NCBI RefSeq assembly: GCF_035975855.1
Contig: NZ_CP109055.1
Location: 6,944,001 to 7,008,000, forward strand
Length of the DNA stretch: 64,000 nucleotides
Direction of reading: 5' to 3'
DNA from: Streptomyces sp. NBC_01304
GTDB taxonomy: Bacteria > Actinomycetota > Actinomycetes > Streptomycetales > Streptomycetaceae
In this document: piece by piece, positions 35,003-42,376 of the stretch
How positions within the stretch are numbered: the stretch's first letter is position 1
Layout of the letters: each line of letters opens with the position of its first letter
Translations under genes and position numbers: made by a program
The notes under the pieces: model-generated
The model's input: only the letters and a program-made list of their open reading frames with translations
What the model was told of the DNA's origin: nothing
Database searches by the model: none

Positions 35003-35623
35003 TCAGCCCTTGCCGGGCCGCGGGCCCGCTCCGTACAGCAGCGTGTCGAGTACGCGGGTGGCGAGGGCGTCGGGGTCCTTCGCGTCGTCCTTCGCGCCAT
35101 CCTTCGAGTCTTCCTTCGCGCCGGGGGTCTCGTGCAGGGCCTCGCCGATCAGGGCGTAGTACACGCGGCGCACCCAGTCGAGGTCGGCGTCCGCGGCGAG
35201 CAGGCCGCCCTCCCTTGCGCGGGCGAGCAGTTCGAGGCAGTCCGCCGCCACTTCGTCCCAGGCCGCGGCGGCCGCGCTGCCCGGCTCGGCCGGCTGGCCG
35301 AGCGCGAAGCTCCAGGCGCCCTTCACGCGCAGCACGTTGGCGGTGATCCGGTGCAGGGCGACCAGCGGGGGAGCGGTGCCCGGGCGGCCGTCCTCGATGG
35401 CCTGCCGCAGCTGCCGTACGGCGGAGTCCGCGAGCGCGTCGACCAGCGCCTGCCGGTTGGCGAACCGGCGGTGCACGGTCGTGCGGGCCACCCCCGCGGC
35501 CTCGGCGATCTGCTCCATCGACGCGGCGGGGTCGGCGGCGAGGACACGCTCGGCCGCTTCGAGGATGACGCGGACGCTGCGCTCCGCGTCGGCACGGAGG
35601 GGGCGGGTGGTGGGTGCAGGCAT
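35003..35623 (-). CDS. TetR-family transcriptional regulator
   Basis: 206 residues. N-terminal helix-turn-helix MEQIAEAAGVARTTVHRRFANRQALVDAL is a standard TetR motif, followed by an all-helical ligand domain with an odd acidic KEDSKDGAKDDAKDPD run near residue 185. I use ATG 35623; an in-frame ATG at 35659 abuts the operator and is less likely, but neither has a ribosome site, so a leaderless start is possible. Divergent from the SDR gene, with a perfect palindrome between them, so autoregulation and control of the SDR gene are expected. Confidence 0.88.
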   Translation of the reverse strand: MPAPTTRPLRADAERSVRVILEAAERVLAADPAASMEQIAEAAGVARTTVHRRFANRQALVDALADSAVRQLRQAIEDGRPGTAPPLVALHRITANVLRVKGAWSFALGQPAEPGSAAAAAWDEVAADCLELLARAREGGLLAADADLDWVRRVYYALIGEALHETPGAKEDSKDGAKDDAKDPDALATRVLDTLLYGAGPRPGKG

Positions 35624-35659
35624 GCGGCAACGATACGCGGCCGCTGCAGCTCGTGGCAT

Positions 35660-35703
35660 AACTGCAACATTGATGTTGCAGTTAACTGAAAAACCGCTAC
35701 TCT
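35660..35703 (+). promoter_or_regulatory. TetR operator and SDR promoter
   Basis: AACTGCAACAT (35660-35670) and ATGTTGCAGTT (35673-35683) are perfect 11-bp arms around TG. For the SDR gene, TTGCAG (35676-35681) and TACTCT (35698-35703) make -35 and -10 boxes with a 16-bp spacer, so the operator covers the -35 box: a direct repression layout. Confidence 0.85.
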
Positions 35704-35742
35704 CATGTCACTGCTTCTTGAAGTTCCTGGGAGGGAAAGACC

Positions 35743-36561
35743 ATGAACAGCACTGCGCTCATCACCGGCGCGTCCTCGGGCCTCGGCGCCGAGTTCGCCG
35801 TCCAACTGGCTGCATCCGGGCACGACTTGGTGTTGGTGGCCCGTTCGGAAGGACGCCTGCACGCACTGGCCGACCGGCTGCGCGCCGAGCACAAGGTGGC
35901 CGCGCACGTCCTGGTGCAGGACCTGGCGGAGCCGGACGCGGCCCGGCGGATCGAGGCCGAGCTGGCGGCGCGTGACCTGCGCGTGGATCTGCTGGTGAAC
36001 AACGCCGGATTCGGCACCTGCGGACGCTTCGAGGACATCGACCCCGGCCGGGACCACGACCAGCTGATGGTCAACGTGGTCGCCCTGGTCGACCTGACCC
36101 ACGCACTGCTGCCGGGCATGCTGGCGCGGGGCGGGGGTGCGGTGCTCAACGTCGGCTCGACGGCGGGGTTCCAGCCCGGTCCCTACTTCGCGGTCTACTC
36201 GGCGGCGAAGGCGTTCGTCCTCAACTTCTCGCTGGCGTTGCGGCAGGAGTGCCGGGGGCGCGGGATCAAGGTCCTCACCTTGTGCCCGGGCCCGGTGGAG
36301 ACCGGGTTCTTCGAGGCGATCGGGACGCGGGATGCGGCGGTGACGGGGTCGTTCTCGGGCCCGGAGCCGGTGGTTCGGGCGGCCTTGCGCGCCCTGGCGA
36401 AGGACAAGGCGTACGTCACGCCGGGGTTGAGCAATGCGCTGGGCGCCCACCTGACGCCGCGGCGTCCGCGCACGCTGGTCGCGGCGATCGCCGAGCGGGT
36501 GACGCGCAAGGTGGCTTCTTCCCCCACCCCGCCCCTTCCCGAAAGACTGCCGTCGGCCTAA
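35743..36561 (+). CDS. SDR-family NAD(P)-dependent oxidoreductase with repeat-coded C-terminus
   Basis: 272 residues, classical short-chain dehydrogenase/reductase. TGASSGLGAEF (cofactor binding), NNAGFGT, NVGSTAGF and YSAAKAF (catalytic Ser-Tyr-Lys) are all present; it resembles the ketoacyl-reductase-like DltE group. Substrate unknown. It is probably repressed by the divergent TetR protein. The last 13 residues (SPTPPLPERLPSA) are encoded by the dispersed intergenic repeat, so the original C-terminus was likely altered when the repeat invaded the gene end. Confidence 0.9.
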   Translation: MNSTALITGASSGLGAEFAVQLAASGHDLVLVARSEGRLHALADRLRAEHKVAAHVLVQDLAEPDAARRIEAELAARDLRVDLLVNNAGFGTCGRFEDIDPGRDHDQLMVNVVALVDLTHALLPGMLARGGGAVLNVGSTAGFQPGPYFAVYSAAKAFVLNFSLALRQECRGRGIKVLTLCPGPVETGFFEAIGTRDAAVTGSFSGPEPVVRAALRALAKDKAYVTPGLSNALGAHLTPRRPRTLVAAIAERVTRKVASSPTPPLPERLPSA

Positions 36562-36684
36562 ATCAGCTCGGCCGCGGTAGATCAGCCCGTCCGGCGTTTG
36601 AGGACAGAGGCCGGAGGCCGATTCGGGGGCCAGGGGCGCAGCCCCAAGCTGTCCGCAGGACTTTCGGGAAGGGGCGGGGTGGGG
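36522..36684. repeat. Dispersed repeat, copy 6: composite, overlapping the SDR 3' end
   Basis: The outer arms CCCCACCCCGCCCCTTCCCG... (36522-36545) and its complement (36661-36684) flank CAGCCCGTCCGGCGTTTGAG and a stem GGGGC-GCA-GCCCC. The left arm lies inside the SDR coding region. It occupies a convergent junction with the acyl-CoA dehydrogenase gene. Confidence 0.85.
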
Positions 36685-36692
36685 AAAGGGAA

Positions 36693-37910
36693 TCAGCGGA
36701 TCTGACGCCCGGAGATGGCCCGAGCGATCACCAGCCGCTGAATCTCACTCGTCCCCTCGAAGATCGTGTAGATCTTGGCATCCCGATACATCCGCTCCAC
36801 AGGATGCTCCCGGCTGTACCCCGCACCCCCAAGCACCTGAATCGCCTTCTCCGAAGCGGCAACGGCAAGTTCCCCCGCCCGAAGCTTCGACATCGACCCC
36901 TGCCCCGCGTCGAAGACCTTGTCGTTCCGAGCCATCCACGACGCCTGCCAGATCAGCAGCCGCACCGCCTCGATCTCGGTCCGGAGGTCGGCCAGGGCGA
37001 ACGCGATCGCCTGGTTCTCGATGATGGGCCGGCCGAACGCCTCACGCTCCCCGGCGTACTCGAGGGCGTACTCGTACGCGGCCCGTGCGATCCCGAGCGC
37101 CTGCGCACCCACGGTCGGCCGGCTCACCTCGAACGTGGCCATGGCGGCCTGCCCCCTGGCGCCACCCGCCGAGCCCTCCCGGGCCCGGGCCAGCCGGGCA
37201 TCCAACCGCTCCTTGCCGCCGAGCAGACAGTGCCCCGGCACCCGCACGTCGTCCAGGAACACATCCGCCGTATGGGAGGCCCGAAGCCCCAACTTCTTTA
37301 TCTTCTTGGCACCTTCGAGCCCGCGCGTGCCGGGCGGCACGATGAAGGCCGCCTGCCCGCGCGCGCCGAGCGAGGGTTCCACCGAGGCCACGACCACGTG
37401 CACATTCGCTATGCCGCCGTTGGTGATCCACGCCTTCTGTCCGGCCAGGACCCACTCGTCGCGCGCCTCGTCGTACCGCGCCCGCGTCCGCATCGCCGAC
37501 ACGTCCGAGCCGGCCTGCGGCTCCGACACGCAGAACGCCGCCACCTTCGGGTCGTCCTCGTCCCCGAAACACTGCGGCACCCACTCGGCCAACTGGTCCG
37601 GAGTGCCCGCCGAGAAGATCCCGGCCACCGCCAGGGACGTGCCGAACAGGGCCATGCCGATCCCGGCGTCGCCCCAGAAAAGCTCCTCGTTGGCTATCTG
37701 CAACGACAGCCCGCTGGGGTCGCCGAAGAGGTCGGCCAGGGACTCGAATCCGTAGAGCCCGATCTTCGCGGCCTCCTGGATCACCGGCCAGGGGGTCTCC
37801 TCGCGCTCGTCCCACTCGGCCGCCGCGGGGCGGACGACGGAGGCGGCGAAGCCGTGGACCCAGTCCCGCAAGTCCCGTTGTTCTTCTGTCAGATCCAGGG
37901 AGAAGGGCAT
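36693..37910 (-). CDS. Acyl-CoA dehydrogenase
   Basis: 405 residues, standard ACAD length. FAD-site strands AFCVSEPQAGSDVSAM and WVLAGQKAWITNGG are intact, as is the C-terminal YTIFEGTSEIQRLVIAR containing the catalytic Glu region. It would oxidise an acyl-CoA to the 2-enoyl-CoA, passing electrons to ETF. GGGAG lies 9 nt before ATG 37910. It starts 13 nt after the SCP2-protein stop, so the two form one operon controlled from the CTTAC-N6-GTAAG operator region. Chain-length preference cannot be read. Confidence 0.93.
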   Translation of the reverse strand: MPFSLDLTEEQRDLRDWVHGFAASVVRPAAAEWDEREETPWPVIQEAAKIGLYGFESLADLFGDPSGLSLQIANEELFWGDAGIGMALFGTSLAVAGIFSAGTPDQLAEWVPQCFGDEDDPKVAAFCVSEPQAGSDVSAMRTRARYDEARDEWVLAGQKAWITNGGIANVHVVVASVEPSLGARGQAAFIVPPGTRGLEGAKKIKKLGLRASHTADVFLDDVRVPGHCLLGGKERLDARLARAREGSAGGARGQAAMATFEVSRPTVGAQALGIARAAYEYALEYAGEREAFGRPIIENQAIAFALADLRTEIEAVRLLIWQASWMARNDKVFDAGQGSMSKLRAGELAVAASEKAIQVLGGAGYSREHPVERMYRDAKIYTIFEGTSEIQRLVIARAISGRQIR

Positions 37911-37923
37911 CGTGCGAACTCCC

Positions 37924-38409
37924 TCACGCCTTCGGGATGTCGAAGTAGCGCGTCAGCCCGGACGCGAGCGCCACATCGCCCGCGATCTTGAGCTTGCGCA
38001 TCATGAACAGGGTGACCGGGCTGGCGTTGCCGGAGACCAGCTTCAGGAACTCCGCGTCGTCCATCATCAGCGTCACGCGCGGCTCCGCGTTCGAGCGGCC
38101 GGCGGTCACCGTGCAGGTGCCCTCGTCGATCGACGTCTCGTACACCGTCTCGGTCAGTCCGTTGATCTTCCAGCGGACCAGGGCCTTGACCGAGCCCGCC
38201 GCGTCGGGCTTGAACTGCCGCTCCATGCGGCCGAAGACCTCCTGCAGGACGCGGTCGCGCAGTGCGCCGTCCTGGGCGATCTCGTTGATCTCCTTCTTCG
38301 ACAGGCCCTTCACGATGCGTGCGAACTCCTCGGGGGAGATGCTCGCGAAGTCCAGATCGGCCAGGTTGTCGACGTTCTCCACGTTGCTCTCCTTGTCGCG
38401 GTCCGCCAT
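37924..38409 (-). CDS. SCP2 sterol-carrier-like protein
   Basis: 161 residues. The second half (VKALVRWKINGLTETVYETSIDEG ... EPRVTLMMDDAEFLKLVSGNASPVTLFMMRKLKIAGD) is the SCP2 lipid-binding fold; the KIAGD ending is characteristic. The first 60 residues are a helical acidic extension (FARIVKGLSKKEINEIAQDG). It may present hydrophobic acyl or sterol substrates to the co-transcribed acyl-CoA dehydrogenase; that is inference. GGGAGGG lies 6 nt before the ATG. Confidence 0.9.
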   Translation of the reverse strand: MADRDKESNVENVDNLADLDFASISPEEFARIVKGLSKKEINEIAQDGALRDRVLQEVFGRMERQFKPDAAGSVKALVRWKINGLTETVYETSIDEGTCTVTAGRSNAEPRVTLMMDDAEFLKLVSGNASPVTLFMMRKLKIAGDVALASGLTRYFDIPKA

Positions 38410-38429
38410 GGAAGCCCTCCCTGATCGTC

Positions 38430-38503
38430 CTTACTCGCGAGTAAGCTTACTCGTAAGTCAGAAAATTGCCAGACCCATTGATTTCTGCTTACGCATCGGT
38501 AAG
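38430..38503. promoter_or_regulatory. Three CTTAC...GTAAG operators in the lipid-gene divergent promoter
   Basis: CTTACTCGCGAGTAAG (38430-38445, perfect 16-bp palindrome), CTTACTCGTAAG (38446-38457, adjoining) and CTTACGCATCGGTAAG (38488-38503). Two have CTTAC-N6-GTAAG geometry, as does a site at 42334. This is TetR-like; the binding protein is not next to the sites. Confidence 0.8.
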
Positions 38504-38575
38504 TTGACGTCTGCGTAAAGAAGTTCGGAGCACGGCACGGCACACCAGTGAACGTCGACCACGGAGCCGCGACCC

Positions 38576-40492
38576 ATGGGCGTACGCAAGGACTTGAAGA
38601 AGGCGAAGCAGCACAGCGACCTGGCGGCGCGCGTGCACACCGAGCTCGTCCGGGAGGACGGCGTCGTGCGCGAGGTGCGCACCGAACGCCTCGCCGCGGA
38701 GCCCGGTTCCGGCTCCATCGCCGACATCCCCTTCACCAACGCCGCCGAGGACCCCACCGCGGTCGTCCTGCGCCGCAAGGAAGCCGGCAAGTGGCGCCCG
38801 GTGTCCGCGGCGTCCTTCGCCCGTGAAGTCACCGCCGCCGCAAAGGGGTTGATCGCCGCGGGCCTGGAGCCGGGCGGCCGGGTCGCCCTGATGTCGCGCA
38901 CCCGCTACGAGTGGGCGGTCCTCGACTTCGCCATCTGGGCGGCCGGTGGTCAGACCGTCCCCGTCTACGCGACCTCCTCGGCCGAACAGATCGAGTGGAT
39001 CGTCCAGGACTCCGGCGCCCGCTTCCTGATCGCCGAGACCGCCGAGAACGTGGCGACGGTGCAGAGCGCGGCCGAACGGCTGCCAGAGCCGCCCCGGGTC
39101 TGGGAACTCGACTCGGGCGCGATGTTCGAACTCGCCACCATCGGGCGGGAGATACCCGACGACGAGGTGGCCAAGCGGCGGGCCACGCTCACCCCCGACA
39201 CCATCGCGACCGTCTGCTACACCTCCGGGACGACCGGCAAGCCCAAGGGCTGCGTCCTCACCCACGGCAATCTGCACGCCGAGGCTGCGAACACCGTCGA
39301 CCTGCTGCACCCCATCTTCAAGGAGGTCACGGGCCAGGTCGCCTCGACCCTCCTCTTCCTGCCGCTCGCCCACATCCTGGGCCGCACCATCCAGATCGCC
39401 TGCATGCTCGCGCGCATCGAACTGGGCCACTGCCCGAGCATCAAGCCCGACGAACTCCGCCCCGAACTGCGCACGCTCAGGCCGACGTTCATCGTCGGGG
39501 TGCCGTACCTCTTCGAGAAGATCCACGACACCGGCCGTGCGACGGCGGAGAAGCTGGGACGCGGCGCGTCCTTCGAGCGGGCCGACCGGATCGGGGTGCG
39601 CTTCGGGGAGGCGTACCTCAACAAGTTCCTGGAGACCGGCAAGGGCCCCTCGCTCGGCCTCTATCTCGCCTGGGCGCTCTACGACCTGCTCGTCTACCGC
39701 CGCGTCCGCAAGGAGATCGGCGGCAGGCTGCGCTACGCGATCAGCGGCGGCTCGCCCCTGGACCACCGTCTCAACCTCTTCTTCTACGCCGCCGGAATCA
39801 TCATCTACGAGGGCTACGGCCTGACCGAGACCTCCGCGGCCGCCACCATCACGCCCCCGCTCAAGCCCCGCCCGGGCACTGTCGGCCTTCCCGTGCCCGG
39901 CACCGCGGTCCGCATCGCCGACGACGGCGAGGTGCTCATCAAGGGCGGCATCGTCTTCCGCTCGTACTGGAACAACCCCGAGGCCACCCAAGAGGCCCTG
40001 GACGACGGCTGGTTCGCGACCGGTGACCTCGGCGAGCTCGACGACGACGGCTATCTCAGGATCACCGGCCGCAAGAAGGACATCCTCGTCACCAGCGGCG
40101 GCAAGAACGTCTCGCCCGCGATCCTGGAGGACCGGCTGCGCAGCCGCCCGCCGGTCGGACAGTGCATCGTCGTCGGCGACAACCGCTCCTACATCGCCGC
40201 CGTGATCACCCTGGAGCCGGACGCCGTCGAGCACTGGCTGTCCGTACGCAAGATGCCCAAGGACACCCCGATGGCCGAGGTCGCCGCCGACCCGCGGATG
40301 ATCGCCGCCGTCCAGAAGGCCGTGGACTACGCCAACGAGGCGGTCTCGCGCGCCGAGTCGATCCGCAAATTCACCCTCGTCGAGGGCGAGTTCACGGAGG
40401 ACAACGGGCTGCTCACGCCCTCCCTGAAGATCAAGCGGCATGCGGTCGCGGCGGCGTACGCGGAGGAGATCGAGGAGCTCTACCGTGGCTGA
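38576..40492 (+). CDS. Long-chain acyl-CoA ligase (AMP-forming)
   Basis: 638 residues, ANL superfamily. The P-loop YTSGTTGKPKGCVLTH (about residue 220), GYGLTETSA and DGWFATGDLGELDDDGYLRITGRKKD are intact, and the length suits the FadD15-like long-chain group. It activates fatty acids to acyl-AMP then acyl-CoA, supplying substrate for the divergent acyl-CoA dehydrogenase operon. Its stop overlaps the next gene's GTG, so the ligase and the GMC oxidoreductase are coupled. A GGAG lies about 10 nt upstream of ATG 38576. Three operator-like palindromes precede it. Confidence 0.93.
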   Translation: MGVRKDLKKAKQHSDLAARVHTELVREDGVVREVRTERLAAEPGSGSIADIPFTNAAEDPTAVVLRRKEAGKWRPVSAASFAREVTAAAKGLIAAGLEPGGRVALMSRTRYEWAVLDFAIWAAGGQTVPVYATSSAEQIEWIVQDSGARFLIAETAENVATVQSAAERLPEPPRVWELDSGAMFELATIGREIPDDEVAKRRATLTPDTIATVCYTSGTTGKPKGCVLTHGNLHAEAANTVDLLHPIFKEVTGQVASTLLFLPLAHILGRTIQIACMLARIELGHCPSIKPDELRPELRTLRPTFIVGVPYLFEKIHDTGRATAEKLGRGASFERADRIGVRFGEAYLNKFLETGKGPSLGLYLAWALYDLLVYRRVRKEIGGRLRYAISGGSPLDHRLNLFFYAAGIIIYEGYGLTETSAAATITPPLKPRPGTVGLPVPGTAVRIADDGEVLIKGGIVFRSYWNNPEATQEALDDGWFATGDLGELDDDGYLRITGRKKDILVTSGGKNVSPAILEDRLRSRPPVGQCIVVGDNRSYIAAVITLEPDAVEHWLSVRKMPKDTPMAEVAADPRMIAAVQKAVDYANEAVSRAESIRKFTLVEGEFTEDNGLLTPSLKIKRHAVAAAYAEEIEELYRG

Positions 40493-42245
40493 TCCGGCCG
40501 CGTACGACTATGACGTCATCGTCGTAGGGTCCGGATTCGGCGGCTCGGCGGCGGCGTTACGGCTGACCGAGAAGGGCTATCGGGTCGGGATCCTGGAGGC
40601 GGGCCGCCGCTTCAACCGCGAGGAACTGCCCACCAGTTCGATGAAGCTGCGGGACTACCTGTGGGCGCCGCGACTCGGTCTGTACGGCATCCAGCGCATC
40701 CACCTCCTTCGCAATGTCATGGTCCTCGCGGGCGCCGGCGTCGGCGGCGGCTCGCTCAACTACGCCAACACCCTGTACGTCCCACCACCCGCCTTCTTCC
40801 AGGACGAGCAGTGGGCGGACATCACCGACTGGCAGACCGAGCTCGCCCCCTATTACGACCAGGCCCGGCGGATGCTCGGCGTGCGCCGCAACCCCACCAC
40901 CACGGAGGCCGACGAACACCTGCGCGCGGTCGCCGACACCATGGGAGTGGGCGACACCTTCCAACTCACCCCGGTCGGCGTGTTCTTCGGTGACGGCGAG
41001 GACGCGGAAGGCACGACGAAGGCGGCCCCCGGGCAGGAGGCCGCCGACCCCTACTTCGGCGGGGCGGGTCCGGCCCGCACGGCCTGTGTGGAGTGCGGCT
41101 CGTGCATGACCGGCTGCCGGTTCGGCGCCAAGAACACCCTCACGGAGAACTACCTCCACCTCGCCGAGCGGGCGGGCGCGGTGATCCACCCCCTCACCAC
41201 CGTCACGGCGGTCAACGAAGTAATGCCGTCAGGCACACGCGAGGACGAGGCGGGTGCCTTCGAGGTGGAGGCCGTCCCGACCGGTCGCCGGCGTCGCGGC
41301 CGCAAGGTGCTGCGCGCCCGGCACGTGGTGCTCGCGGCGGGAACGTACGGCACCCAGACCCTGCTCCACGGAATGCGGGACCGCGGACTGCTCCCGCGTC
41401 TCTCCGACCGCCTCGGCGAACTGACCCGCACCAACTCCGAAGCGCTGGTGGGGGCGTTGACGTTCCCGCGCCGCTACCGCAAGGCGCGCGGGGCGGACGC
41501 GGGGGAGCCCGACTTCACCCGGGGCGTCGCCATCACCTCATCCATCCACCCCACCCCCACCACCCACATCGAGAACGTCCGCTACGGCAAGGGCTCGAAC
41601 CTCATGGCCCTGATCTGCGTCCCGCAGTACGCCCAGAACCTGCCCAAGCCGATCGCCGCGGCCCTCGCCTTCGCCCGGCACCCGCTCCTGGTGGCCCGCA
41701 CGGCGACGACGTACCGCTGGTCGGAGCGGACCATCATCGGCCTGGTCATGCAGACCCTCGACAACTCGCTCACGACCCGCCTCGGCCGACGGGGACGGCT
41801 GACCGCCGAACAGGGCCACGGCGCCCCCAACCCCGTGCACATCCCGGAGGGCTGGACGGCGGCCGGCCTCCTCGCCGAACGCATCGGCGGCTTCGCGGGC
41901 ACCAACCTCGGCGAACTCGTCGGCAGACCGCTGACCGCGCACTTCCTGGGCGGCTGCCCGATCGGGGAGTCTGCGGAGGCAGGGGTGATCGATCCGTACC
42001 ACCGGCTGTACGGGTATCCCGGCATCTCGGTGGTGGACGGGTCGGCGGTCTCCGCGAACCTGGGCGTGAACCCGTCCCTGACCATCACCGCCCAGGCGGA
42101 GCGGGCGATGTCGCTGTGGCCGAACAAGGGGGAGACGGACCCGCGGCCGTCGCAGGGTGCGGCCTATGCGCAGGTCAGGCCGGTCCCGCCGGTGCGGCCC
42201 GCCGTGCCGTCCACCGCGTACGGGGCCCTTCGCCTGCCGAAATGA
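40485..42245 (+). CDS. GMC-type FAD oxidoreductase, cholesterol-oxidase-like
   Basis: 586 residues. The dinucleotide fold VIVVGSGFGGSAAALRL is followed by GAGVGGGSLNYANTLY, the CVECGSCMTGCRFGAKNTL segment typical of this subgroup, and the GMC C-terminal HFLGGCPIG ... SVVDGSAVSANLGVNPSLTITAQAERAM. Relatives include cholesterol oxidases, but there is no export signal, and sterol use is not certain. The GTG at 40485 has GAGGAG 7 nt upstream and overlaps the ligase stop. Its place between an acyl-CoA ligase and, opposite, an SCP2 protein favours a lipid or sterol alcohol substrate. Confidence 0.88.
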   Translation: MADPAAYDYDVIVVGSGFGGSAAALRLTEKGYRVGILEAGRRFNREELPTSSMKLRDYLWAPRLGLYGIQRIHLLRNVMVLAGAGVGGGSLNYANTLYVPPPAFFQDEQWADITDWQTELAPYYDQARRMLGVRRNPTTTEADEHLRAVADTMGVGDTFQLTPVGVFFGDGEDAEGTTKAAPGQEAADPYFGGAGPARTACVECGSCMTGCRFGAKNTLTENYLHLAERAGAVIHPLTTVTAVNEVMPSGTREDEAGAFEVEAVPTGRRRRGRKVLRARHVVLAAGTYGTQTLLHGMRDRGLLPRLSDRLGELTRTNSEALVGALTFPRRYRKARGADAGEPDFTRGVAITSSIHPTPTTHIENVRYGKGSNLMALICVPQYAQNLPKPIAAALAFARHPLLVARTATTYRWSERTIIGLVMQTLDNSLTTRLGRRGRLTAEQGHGAPNPVHIPEGWTAAGLLAERIGGFAGTNLGELVGRPLTAHFLGGCPIGESAEAGVIDPYHRLYGYPGISVVDGSAVSANLGVNPSLTITAQAERAMSLWPNKGETDPRPSQGAAYAQVRPVPPVRPAVPSTAYGALRLPK

Positions 42246-42333
42246 CCCTGTGGCAGGCCTTTGGTCACGGCCAGTCGGGCCCTTCGCCGTGCTTTCCCCG
42301 GGTCCAGGTGGCCAACACTGGGCATTGAGCGAA

Positions 42334-42349
42334 CTTACGGTTCCGTAAG
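42334..42349. promoter_or_regulatory. CTTAC-N6-GTAAG operator upstream of nitronate monooxygenase
   Basis: CTTACGGTTCCGTAAG is a near-perfect palindrome (arms 9 bp, AACTTACGG/CCGTAAGTT, around TT), 28-43 bp before the ATG at 42377. It matches the half-sites and spacing found at 38430 and 38488, which implies one shared regulator. Confidence 0.8.
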
Positions 42350-42376
42350 TTACGGATGCGAGCGATGAGGTAGAGC

